34,913 nt of DNA from Sphingomonas sp. 3P27F8 (GTDB taxonomy: Bacteria; Pseudomonadota; Alphaproteobacteria; Sphingomonadales; Sphingomonadaceae). Positions 14,287 through 21,862 of this stretch are shown here, in pieces (position 1 is the first letter of the stretch; each line of letters opens with the position of its first letter). Both the position numbers and the translations under genes were made by a program. The DNA lies in the NCBI RefSeq assembly GCF_005502745.1, contig NZ_SCNL01000024.1, forward strand, positions 1-34,913. Direction: 5' to 3'. The notes under the pieces were generated by a model. The model did not search any database and was not told the origin of the DNA. It saw only the letters and a program-made list of their open reading frames with translations.

Positions 14287-16235
14287 GCTGCGTCTCCCTT
14301 CGGCCGCACACTGACGACGCGCATCATCCCGGCGTGCATGTGGTAGAGAAGATGGCAGTGGAACGCCCAGTCGCCGACCGCATCAGCGGTAAAATCCCAT
14401 GTGACCTTCCCGCCCGGCTGCACGATGACCGTGTGCTTGCGCGGCGCATGATCGCCATGACCCGTGACCAGTTCAAAAAAGTGGCCGTGGATATGGATCG
14501 GATGACCCATCATGCTGTCGTTGATCAGATTGATCCGAACCCTCTCACCCTCGATGAAGGGGATCGGGTCATGCACATCCGACATCTTCTCGCCGTCGAA
14601 CGACCACATGAACCGCTCCATGTTGCCGGTGAGATGGATATCGAGACTGCGGTCCGGAGCACGCACGTCAGGATTGCGCTCCAGCGCCATGAGATCCTTG
14701 TAAACGAGAACCTTGTGGCCGACATTCTCGAGACCCTGACCGGGCTCTCCGGTGCGGTCCATCGGCATAGGCGAGATCGTCTGCACGCCCGGTGACTTTT
14801 TGACCTGCGGCGCTTTTGAAAAGTCACGCATGTTCATCGGCCCCATTTCCATGGAGCCCATATCCATGCCCGGCTGCCCCGCCATGGCGCTGTGATCCAT
14901 GCCGGCCATCGCACCCCCGCCTGCCGCCATGCCCGCCATATTGGAATGATCCATGCCCGCCATGGCGGTCCCGCCAGGAGCCGCGCCCATGGCCATGGCC
15001 CCGGCACCAGCCACCGTCAGCTTCGCCGAGGCATTTTTCTCCGCAGTCGGGTCGACGCCCCGCATCGGCGACATGCCGCCTCCGGACATGTCCATGCCTT
15101 CCATGCCCGGCATCGATGACATGTCCATGCCCATGTCTTTCATCGTGGCGAGCGGCCGTTCACGCAGCGGCGGCACTTCGGCCGTCATCCCAGCACGCGG
15201 CGCGAGCGTGGCCCGCGCCATGCCTGAACGGTCGATGGCCTCACCGACCAGCGTGTAGGCGCGATCATCGGGCGGAGTAACGATCACGTCGTAGGTTTCA
15301 GCCACTCCGATCTGGAATTCTTCGACCATCACGGGCCGCACATTCTGGCCGTCAGCCTGCACCACCGTCAGCGGGAGGCCCGGTATCCGCACATTGAAGG
15401 TCGTCATCGCCGAGGCGTTGATGAAGCGCAGCCGGACGCGTTCGCCCGGCGTGAACAGAGCGGTCCAATTGTCTCGAGGCCCGTAGCCATTGACGATGTA
15501 GGTATAAGCCGAACCCGTCGCGTCGGAAATATCGGTTGGATCCATCCGCATCTTGCCCCAATCGAGGCGATCCTTCAGAGCCTGGTCGCGCTTGGACAGC
15601 AGACCGGCAAGCGTCTGGCGCTGGAAGTTGAAATGCCCGGGGTCCACTTTCATCGCCCGAAAGATCGCTTCTGGCGAAATGGCGCTGTGATCGGCCAGCA
15701 CGATGACATGCTCGCGGTCATATTTCACCGGGTCAACACCGGCAGGGTCGATCACGATCGGACCATAATGCCCCAGCTGCTCCTGAAGGCCCGAATGGCT
15801 ATGATACCAATAGGTGCCGTTCTGGATGATCGGAAATTCATAGACAAAAGTGGTTTTGGGCCGAATGCCCGGGAAGGATATACCCGGCACGCCATCGAAT
15901 TGCGGCGGCACCAGCACGCCATGCCAGTGTATCGAGCTATCCTCATCGAGATCGTTGGTCACATGCAGGCGAACAGTCTGTCCCTCGCGCAGCCGGATCA
16001 ACGGCGCCGGAACTGTGCCGTTGACGCCAATGGCCCGCATTTTCCGACCGTCGATCGTCATCATCTGCTGAGCAATTTTAAGCTCGATGTCATTGCCGGA
16101 AACCGTCGGGAGCGGCGTCGCGATGCCGGTTGATACGGGCTGCGCCCATGCCGGCATCCACGCGGACAATGCCAAGCCACCGCCAGCAAGCGAGGCTCCC
16201 CGGATTAAATCGCGGCGGGTCAATACCGGGCTCAT
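14283..16235 (-). CDS. copA: Multicopper oxidase CopA (periplasmic, Tat-exported)
   Basis: A 650-residue copper-resistance oxidase that oxidises Cu(I) and sequesters copper. The Tat signal TRRDLIRGASLAGG is near residues 6-19. Copper sites are HWH (H103, H105), HSH (H145, H147), HPIHIHGH (H578, H581, H583, H585) and HCHLLYHMHAGM (H626, C627, H628, H632, M637). A Met-rich insert (about residues 370-460, with repeated MDHSNMAGM-type motifs) is typical of CopA in copper islands. I chose ATG 16235, with AAGGGAG upstream; an ATG at 16265 would add ten residues. It is followed by copB (4-bp overlap) and preceded by the ECF sigma gene, 95 bp upstream. Confidence 0.96.
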   Translation of the reverse strand: MSPVLTRRDLIRGASLAGGGLALSAWMPAWAQPVSTGIATPLPTVSGNDIELKIAQQMMTIDGRKMRAIGVNGTVPAPLIRLREGQTVRLHVTNDLDEDSSIHWHGVLVPPQFDGVPGISFPGIRPKTTFVYEFPIIQNGTYWYHSHSGLQEQLGHYGPIVIDPAGVDPVKYDREHVIVLADHSAISPEAIFRAMKVDPGHFNFQRQTLAGLLSKRDQALKDRLDWGKMRMDPTDISDATGSAYTYIVNGYGPRDNWTALFTPGERVRLRFINASAMTTFNVRIPGLPLTVVQADGQNVRPVMVEEFQIGVAETYDVIVTPPDDRAYTLVGEAIDRSGMARATLAPRAGMTAEVPPLRERPLATMKDMGMDMSSMPGMEGMDMSGGGMSPMRGVDPTAEKNASAKLTVAGAGAMAMGAAPGGTAMAGMDHSNMAGMAAGGGAMAGMDHSAMAGQPGMDMGSMEMGPMNMRDFSKAPQVKKSPGVQTISPMPMDRTGEPGQGLENVGHKVLVYKDLMALERNPDVRAPDRSLDIHLTGNMERFMWSFDGEKMSDVHDPIPFIEGERVRINLINDSMMGHPIHIHGHFFELVTGHGDHAPRKHTVIVQPGGKVTWDFTADAVGDWAFHCHLLYHMHAGMMRVVSVRPKGDAA

Positions 16236-16330
16236 GTCGTCTCCCTTGTTCAAAATCAGGCGCAAGGCTCAGCGAACGCCTTATGCACCATACTCTCTGA
16301 GGCTTACGCACGACCTGGGCGGACCCCTCA

Positions 16331-16900
16331 TCAATCCGCCAATATTTCCGCGAGCCGGCTTCGAGCCCTGTACAGGCGCGTCTCGACAGCCTTGCCACTG
16401 ATCGCAAGCGCGGCCGCAGTTTCCGCCTGGGTCATTCCCTCTACCGTCCTCAGCAAGAGTACCTCGCGCAACGGAGCCGAAAGCTGTGCGATCGCCGCAT
16501 TGAGGCGTGCGAGCTCCATCCTTCCCGAGACCGTTTCATGGGCAGAGGGGCTATCGTCCGGGACCGCTTCGCGCTCCTGCTCTGTTGGACCCGCTCCGAA
16601 AGTGAACAATCGCCGCACTTTCTGCCGGCGACGCCAATCTCGGCATTTGTTGATCGCGATGCGCGACAGCCAGGCGCGCAGCGGGCGATCGCCATCATAT
16701 TTCTGCAAATGGCCGAAGGCGGAGACAAAGCAATCCTGCGTCAGATCAAGCGCCTCGTCCGCGTTGACCACGAGACCGCGAACCAGACGGAAAATCGGTG
16801 TCTGATGGCGATGCATAATCTCGGCGAACGCCGCCTGGCGACCACCCAAGGTCAACGCCGCGAGTTCACCGTCCGAACACGCCTTGAGATCCAGACTCAC
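16331..16900 (-). CDS. ECF-family RNA polymerase sigma factor (CnrH-like)
   Basis: A 189-residue sigma-70 family factor with region 2 (FAEIMHRHQTPIFRLVRG, then ADEALDLTQDCFVSAF) and region 4 (LSAPLREVLLLRTVEGMTQ, then LAISGKAVETRLYRARSRL). The GTG start overlaps the stop of the CnrX-like gene by 4 bp. In cnrYXH loci an ECF sigma of this size follows an anti-sigma and a periplasmic sensor in the same order. The next gene downstream is copA, so copAB is the likely target operon. No promoter boxes are assigned here. Confidence 0.92.
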   Translation of the reverse strand: MSLDLKACSDGELAALTLGGRQAAFAEIMHRHQTPIFRLVRGLVVNADEALDLTQDCFVSAFGHLQKYDGDRPLRAWLSRIAINKCRDWRRRQKVRRLFTFGAGPTEQEREAVPDDSPSAHETVSGRMELARLNAAIAQLSAPLREVLLLRTVEGMTQAETAAALAISGKAVETRLYRARSRLAEILAD

Positions 16901-17334
16901 CGTACGTCGTCGGTGAGCGCATGAACCACCGCCTGATCGAACGTCCTGGCCTGATCCGGGCGCAGGATCTGGCGCATGGCGAAGATGTGGCCAAGCGTCT
17001 CTTTCTGAAGTTCGCCCATTGCCTGGTGTGATTGATCGACAGCGGCTGTTACCCGCGGACCGTTGCCGTGCTCGGCTTCAATGGCATCTGCAAGCCGTGC
17101 GTTGTCGGCCCGCAATTCAAGTTCGAGTGCCCGCCGGCGGACAGCAAAACGCTGTTCAAGAAGATCGATCTGGCTCTTTTGACGAGCGTCCAGATCAAGT
17201 TTTCCGTGCAACACCTCATGCAGTTCGACACCCGCAGCCACCGGTTGCGGAAAGAAATACCGGCCCAGAAAGACGCCAGCGACCGCCGCGATAAAGGCCA
17301 CCACTGCGACCAGCAAAAGCAGCTTGGCCTTCAT
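16897..17334 (-). CDS. CnrX-like periplasmic metal sensor
   Basis: A 145-residue protein with one N-terminal membrane anchor (about residues 4-28) and a periplasmic helical domain. Residues H39, H43, E60, H116 and M120 have exactly the spacing of the Ni/Co ligands H42, H46, E63, H119 and M123 of Cupriavidus CnrX, a constant shift of three. This makes a CnrX-type metal-sensing fold very likely. In CnrYXH, metal binding to CnrX releases the sigma factor from the CnrY anti-sigma. It overlaps both neighbours by 4 bp. What is odd is its presence directly upstream of copper genes. Confidence 0.85.
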   Translation of the reverse strand: MKAKLLLLVAVVAFIAAVAGVFLGRYFFPQPVAAGVELHEVLHGKLDLDARQKSQIDLLEQRFAVRRRALELELRADNARLADAIEAEHGNGPRVTAAVDQSHQAMGELQKETLGHIFAMRQILRPDQARTFDQAVVHALTDDVR

Positions 17335-17612
17335 CGCGATCCCACCAACAGCGTCGATGGCGCAAGCGGATTGGACGGCCCAAATGGAGATAATGTCACG
17401 GACGCTTCGGCCGGCGTTGCAAGACCATTGCTGGCGACGCCGAGCAATACAGCGCCGAACGCCGCCACCATGCCAAGGGTCAGCTGCTGCGCGGTGGAAA
17501 CTTGCGGACGCGCCGCAATGCGCCTGAACACAGCCTCCTCCAGACCGGAAAGCCCTGGGTGAACGGCGTCGGTGCGCAAGCGGCTCAAAAGCCCGTCAAG
17601 GTCAATGTTCAT
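17331..17612 (-). CDS. Putative CnrY-like anti-sigma factor
   Basis: A 93-residue protein with a soluble N-terminal part (about residues 1-40), one membrane helix (about 43-64) and a short periplasmic tail. The size and topology are those of CnrY, whose cytosolic N-terminus holds the ECF sigma factor. It is first in a YXH-ordered trio, with 4-bp overlap to the sensor. Sequence similarity to CnrY is not obvious by eye, so the call rests on order, length and topology. The 113 bases before it, up to the cytochrome c gene, should hold the promoter of the trio. Confidence 0.6.
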   Translation of the reverse strand: MNIDLDGLLSRLRTDAVHPGLSGLEEAVFRRIAARPQVSTAQQLTLGMVAAFGAVLLGVASNGLATPAEASVTLSPFGPSNPLAPSTLLVGSR

Positions 17613-17725
17613 CGTCTATTCCCATCATTCGATCTCACCCGTTGGCGCCTGACGACGCTACCCAATGCCTGGTCACCCGGCAGCACGCGACGCGATATCT
17701 CGCGCTGACCGACGCAAGTACCCAT

Positions 17726-18322
17726 TCAAGGCGCCGTCTTCGCCATACCTGGCATGTCTTTCATCATCGCATCATGATCTTCCGGCGCGCTGGCGACAGC
17801 GGCCTGATATTGCGCAGCCGACATCTTCGGTAGCTGACGAACAAAAGCCACCATATCCCAAATCAAATCGTCGCTGTGCGTTTTCCCCCACGCCGGCATG
17901 GCCGTGAGCTTGACGCCATGTTTGATCATCCAGAACTGCTCCTTGGCCGACCTTTGTGGCTCCCGGAATAGCTCTGGGGCTCGTGGATACAGGCCCTGGC
18001 TGATCTCTGTCTTCTCGAGGCCCGGCCCTAGATGACAGCCACTGCACATCTCCGTGTAGAGCCCCGCGCCGCTCTCTAGGCGCTTTACATCCATCAGATT
18101 GCCAGGGACGACGACATTACGTGCGCGCACAGCGACAGAACGATCCCGGAATTGCTCGATCATCCAGTAGATAGGCCGGCTATGCGGCGAGTCGGCGCCG
18201 ATGTCATATGCACCGACATACACCACCACACCGCCGACCGCAGCGACGGCGAGTGCCGCGATCGCAAGAAAGGGGCCGCTCGGCAAATGCCGCCTTATGC
18301 CTGTCATCCGCGGATCTGCCAT
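17726..18322 (-). CDS. Membrane-anchored c-type cytochrome
   Basis: A 198-residue cytochrome c with an N-terminal anchor helix (about residues 18-38) and a single haem site, CSGCH, near residue 92, plus a downstream Met ligand region (KLTAMPAWGKTH) of the class I pattern. The C-terminal extension ends with DHDAMMKDMPGM, a Met/His tail that could bind copper. A GGGGAGG ribosome site precedes the ATG. It stands between the CnrY-like gene and copC (divergent). It could take electrons from CopA-type copper oxidation or support respiration. A frameshifted copy of its C-terminus lies at 26385-26505. Confidence 0.92.
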   Translation of the reverse strand: MADPRMTGIRRHLPSGPFLAIAALAVAAVGGVVVYVGAYDIGADSPHSRPIYWMIEQFRDRSVAVRARNVVVPGNLMDVKRLESGAGLYTEMCSGCHLGPGLEKTEISQGLYPRAPELFREPQRSAKEQFWMIKHGVKLTAMPAWGKTHSDDLIWDMVAFVRQLPKMSAAQYQAAVASAPEDHDAMMKDMPGMAKTAP

Positions 18323-18550
18323 TGCATCCTCCCCACAAAATCTCGGGCGACCGGTGTGTCCAAGCCGTCCACTTGATCATACGCGCGGGGCGCCTCGACC
18401 CCTCATGGCCTATGAAAATCATCCTCGTTCACCGAACTCAGAAGGTCGGGTGCGGCGCTCGCCTAAGAATTGTGGCGGCATCGTTGAGGGGTCACGGGCG
18501 GCCGTGCGTAATTCGAATTGTCGGCAGTACCGCCGCGCATGGAGAAATCG

Positions 18551-18931
18551 ATGTTTCGTAAGACAGTTTTTGCGGTTGCGCTGGCCGCCTCTGCAATCGT
18601 AGCCACGGCCGCTCAGGCACACCCCAGGCTGGCGACTGCGATGCCCGCCGCCGACGCGGTGGTCACCGCCCCTACAAAAGTTCAGCTCGTTTTTTCCGAG
18701 GCGCTCGTTGCTCAATTTTCCGGCATCGACCTGACCATGACCGAAATGCCCGGCATGAAGATGGGGCCGATGAAGATGAATGGCGTCAAGGTTGCCCTCG
18801 CCCCCGATGGCAAGACGCTTGTTGCGACCTTCGCCAAGCCGCTGTCTGCCGGGACGTACAAGGTCGACTATCACATCGTGTCCACCGACACGCATCGCGT
18901 CCAGGGCAGCTACACGTTCAAGGTCAAGTAA
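18551..18931 (+). CDS. copC: Periplasmic copper-binding protein CopC
   Basis: A 126-residue CopC. Residues 1-23 are a signal peptide ending AQA, so the mature chain starts with the copper ligand His (AHPRL, H24). The second copper site region is VDYHIVSTDTHRVQGSY near the C-terminus, and a Met-rich loop (MTEMPGMKMGPMKM) sits in the middle. The ATG at 18551 has GGAG at 18541; an upstream GTG/ATG frame would put the signal peptide 11 residues in. copD starts 3 bp after its stop. Confidence 0.96.
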   Translation: MFRKTVFAVALAASAIVATAAQAHPRLATAMPAADAVVTAPTKVQLVFSEALVAQFSGIDLTMTEMPGMKMGPMKMNGVKVALAPDGKTLVATFAKPLSAGTYKVDYHIVSTDTHRVQGSYTFKVK

Positions 18932-18934
18932 GGG

Positions 18935-19870
18935 GTGCCAGACACGGTAGCGACCGCCGTCAGGCTGGGGCTATATCTTGATCTCATGCTCCTGTTTGGG
19001 CTGCCGATGTTCGGGCTCTACACGCTGCGCGGGGCCGAGCGGCAATCCGGCTCGGTCCTGCGCTTCCGTCCCGTTCTCGCCACCATCGCTCTGGTCGGCA
19101 TCGGATTGTCGATCCTGGGCGTCATGGTATTGGCCGCATCGATGGGCGGAGTCGCCATCGGCGAGGTCGACCGCGCGACGGTCAGCCTGGTAATCTCGGG
19201 CACGACGATCGGCACCGTTTGGCAGCTGCGTATCGCCGCTCTCCTGTTAGTGTTGTATTTCTCGATCGTGGGATGGCAGCGGCCGACCTTCGCATTGGCT
19301 TCGCTCTCGATCACGGCCGCCGTGGCACTTTCTACGCTGGCGTGGACCGGCCATGGAGCCGCCGATGAAGGCGCACTTGGCTGGCTCCACCTGGCCGCAG
19401 ACATCACCCATCTGCTGGCGGCCGGGACCTGGATAGGGGCGCTATGTGGCCTCTGTCTCCTGATCTTCCGGTCCGCTACGCGCATGGCGGCCGAGCATAT
19501 CCATCTTTCCCACCGGGCATTGGACGGATTTGCAAGAGTTGGCTCGATTGTCGTCGGCCTGCTGATTGTCTCGGGCCTCGTAAATAGTTGGATATTGATT
19601 GGGCCATCGAAACTCGGCGCACTTTTCACCACCCTCTATGGCATCCTGCTTCTAGGCAAGTTGCTGCTTTTCGGTGCGATGCTCCTCCTGGCCGCGGCGA
19701 ACCGCTTTTTTCTGACGCCGGCGCTCGCGGCTGCGTTGGAGCGCGGAGAGGGCGCAGCCGCAGTCGGAGCATTACGCCGGAGCCTCCTGATCGAAAGCAG
19801 TTGCGCAATCGCGATCCTCGCGCTGGTCGCGTGGCTTGGGCTGCTTGCGCCACCAGCATCGGGAATGTGA
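18935..19870 (+). CDS. copD: Inner-membrane copper transport protein CopD
   Basis: A 311-residue membrane protein with about eight helices. Core CopD segments are visible: LAWTGHGAADEGALGWLHL (with H-G), then HLLAAGTWIGALCGLCL and the ARVGSIVVGLLIVSGLVNSW stretch. These are the conserved His and Trp segments of the PcoD/YebZ family. It starts at GTG 18935, three bases after copC, with AAGGGG as ribosome site inside the copC stop region. CopC hands copper to CopD, which moves it across the inner membrane. The next gene downstream is convergent. Confidence 0.92.
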   Translation: MPDTVATAVRLGLYLDLMLLFGLPMFGLYTLRGAERQSGSVLRFRPVLATIALVGIGLSILGVMVLAASMGGVAIGEVDRATVSLVISGTTIGTVWQLRIAALLLVLYFSIVGWQRPTFALASLSITAAVALSTLAWTGHGAADEGALGWLHLAADITHLLAAGTWIGALCGLCLLIFRSATRMAAEHIHLSHRALDGFARVGSIVVGLLIVSGLVNSWILIGPSKLGALFTTLYGILLLGKLLLFGAMLLLAAANRFFLTPALAAALERGEGAAAVGALRRSLLIESSCAIAILALVAWLGLLAPPASGM

Positions 19871-19881
19871 GTGAGAGATTT

Positions 19882-21165
19882 TTAGGGCAGTGTGCGGGCT
19901 ATGGCCTTGATCGCCTTCAGCCCTGATCCGAACCGCGAAATTGCCTCCTTGTGCCGCTCCAGCTCGCCATAGGGAAGATAGGCGATCTCGAGATCGGCGA
20001 CACGGCTGAAGGCGGGGCGCGCCAGTTGCGCCCGCACGTCGGCTTCTCGGGCGTCCGGGGCGACGAGGAACAGCCCAGCGGTTGCGTGTAGTGCGCTCCC
20101 GCTCAGGGCCAGGTCGAGCATGCGCACTATGCCGGAATAGATCGAAGTCGAGTGCTCCACCTCGAAAGCCGCCGCAACACGATCACCGCCCTGTTCGAGC
20201 CACAACACATCGATCAGGCGGATGGCGTCGCCGCCGGTCGAGGTGGAAATGGAAGCTGGCAAGCTTTCAAGGCACCCCTCCCCAAGGCGTATCCCGTTAT
20301 GAAGACGGCCGCGATCATTGGCCGCTATCCAGACATCATAGCCAAGCGCCCGACCGATATCGCGGAGCCAGGCTTGAATTTCCGAATGGGTGCGATCGCT
20401 TTCGCCCTGCTTCTGAACAGCCTTATTGAGGTTCTGCGCTTCTGCCCGGGCTTGCTCGAGACGAGCTGTCCAGCCGCTAGCGCTTTGATCCTCCTCACCG
20501 CGGGGCGGGGCCGGATATCGGCCTGAGCCGATGTCGAACAATAGACCGCCAATGGCGCCAAGATCGTTGGACAGCAGATCCCGGAATTGTTCATTGAGAT
20601 CGAGAACCTCCGACCGCATTGCCAGGAAATGCGGCCAACTCCCCAGCTTGACCTTTCCGCCCGTGAGCTTGTTGTACCCGTTAACGATCGCCGTGTTGAA
20701 CGGCGGCACCAGCGTCGGATGCAGAAAATACAGGAGATTGGCGACCGCTGGCCCGAGCCCCTTAATGTTCAGCCGGTCGATCGTATGGATGCCGGAAATA
20801 ATTTCTTCCGCCGTATCGCAGCACGCGCAGTGATCCAGCAACCGGCCAAAGGCGCGCTGATGCGCCGCGTTCTCATAAATGTCCGGTATCCGCAGCTTTG
20901 GCTTCCACAAAAAGGCATGATCTGCCCCCTTGAAGATCTGCCGTTGTTCCGCGACCGAATGAACCACGGTTTCCAGCGACGAGCCGCGATAAGCGACGCC
21001 AAATCGTCCCGTCTCGATCTCGGCGACCACCTGGGCCAGACCGCGGCGGATGGAGCGGAAATTCTTGATCCGCTCGTCCCACAAAAACCAGCTCTGATAG
21101 GTCGCGTTCGGATCTTCCTTCCATCGCTGAATGAGTTGCCGTGCCAGCAATTCAAAATCCGCCAA
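19882..21165 (-). CDS. Protein with HhH-like and PD-(D/E)XK-like regions
   Basis: A 427-residue protein of unknown role. Residues 130-165 (IKGLGPAVANLLYFLHP, then PPFNTAIVNGYN) look like the helix-hairpin-helix of DNA glycosylases, but N157 stands near where the catalytic Asp would be. Residues 315-345 (IRLIDVLWLEQGGDRVAAAF, then EVEHSTSIYSG) form a beta-hairpin with D319, E335 and E337, reminiscent of the D-x16-ExE arrangement in BamHI-like nucleases. The TTG start at 21165 has AAGGGGGA just before it. It lies 112 bp downstream of the FliQ-like gene on the same strand and convergent with copD. Nuclease activity is inference. Confidence 0.65.
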   Translation of the reverse strand: MADFELLARQLIQRWKEDPNATYQSWFLWDERIKNFRSIRRGLAQVVAEIETGRFGVAYRGSSLETVVHSVAEQRQIFKGADHAFLWKPKLRIPDIYENAAHQRAFGRLLDHCACCDTAEEIISGIHTIDRLNIKGLGPAVANLLYFLHPTLVPPFNTAIVNGYNKLTGGKVKLGSWPHFLAMRSEVLDLNEQFRDLLSNDLGAIGGLLFDIGSGRYPAPPRGEEDQSASGWTARLEQARAEAQNLNKAVQKQGESDRTHSEIQAWLRDIGRALGYDVWIAANDRGRLHNGIRLGEGCLESLPASISTSTGGDAIRLIDVLWLEQGGDRVAAAFEVEHSTSIYSGIVRMLDLALSGSALHATAGLFLVAPDAREADVRAQLARPAFSRVADLEIAYLPYGELERHKEAISRFGSGLKAIKAIARTLP

Positions 21166-21277
21166 ACCGTCCCCCTTTGTCGATTACTCGATGAGCTCGA
21201 GAGGCTAGCATTGTGGTCGACGGCAGGCCAGATTCCTGATCCCTGCCACGCCATGCGGAAGTCGATTGCCTCGCTGT

Positions 21278-21550
21278 TCACTGGATGTCGTCTGGAATGT
21301 GGATGAGGAGGTCGCGCGTATAATCGACAAGCAATGCTCCCATCGCGGCACCAAAGAGGACCAGGAATAGCAGCAGCGCGAGCAATTTAGGCACGAAGCT
21401 GACCGTTTGCTCGTTGATCGACGTCGCGGCTTGAATAATCGAGATGACCAGCCCCACGACACCCATGATGATCAAAGGCGGTCCCGCTACCATGGCCATG
21501 ACCCAAAGCGCACGTCCCATCGACACAGAAAAAGGACTGTAGGTCTCCAT
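21278..21550 (-). CDS. Orphan FliQ/HrcS-family export protein
   Basis: A 90-residue membrane protein with two helices (about residues 13-40 and 52-72). The segment VISIIQAATSINEQTVSFVP, followed by KLLALLL and LLVDYTRDLL, is the signature of the FliQ/HrcS/EscS export-gate subunit of flagella and type III secretion. The length is normal for the family. A strong GGGGGAGG ribosome site precedes the ATG. No other flagellar or secretion gene is in the window, which is unusual because FliQ works with FliP and FliR. It is followed by the HhH/nuclease-like gene. Either it is a stray copy or it has a new role. Confidence 0.85.
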   Translation of the reverse strand: METYSPFSVSMGRALWVMAMVAGPPLIIMGVVGLVISIIQAATSINEQTVSFVPKLLALLLFLVLFGAAMGALLVDYTRDLLIHIPDDIQ

Positions 21551-21862
21551 TTATACCTCCCCCTGCACTTGCGCTCGCAAGTGCCAAGGAGCCAACAGTT
21601 CCGCCCATCGCGGGACGAACGGCCAAGCGGATGATCGTTGGTTCGATCAGGTCTTCCCTTGGACGCTCGCCCCGCTCCACGCTGCGACCCGTGGGCTCCC
21701 GAATGGCCCATCGAGTCTCTCGACGGGCTACTACTGACTTACGCACCGGCGGCGCGCACCCCTCGCCCCGGCCAGCAATTTCTTCAAAACATCGAAGGGC
21801 ATGCGAGGGAAGATGGGCGAGCGCGCGTAATAGAAATGAGGATCACCGTCGGCGAGGTGCGC
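21551..21862. other. Intergenic region between FliQ-like gene and flavoprotein gene
   Basis: This 312-base divergent spacer holds the FliQ-like ribosome site, a perfect 9-bp inverted repeat at 21565-21584 and, near its right end, an ATG at 21836 that could add nine residues to the flavoprotein but lacks a ribosome site. No other gene or RNA is recognisable. Confidence 0.5.
21565..21584. repeat. Perfect 9-bp inverted repeat upstream of FliQ-like gene
   Basis: GCACTTGCG at 21565-21573 and CGCAAGTGC at 21576-21584, with a two-base spacer. It lies 15 bases before the FliQ-like ATG, just upstream of its ribosome site. It could be a repressor operator or, on RNA, a hairpin that shields the ribosome site. 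Confidence 0.6.

Noticed and set aside
13840..15130. Repeated MDHSxMPGM-type DNA in copB and copA as a possible repeat array
   Set aside because: The repeats follow the codon frame and encode Met/His metal-binding segments; they are protein low complexity and not a CRISPR or mobile repeat.
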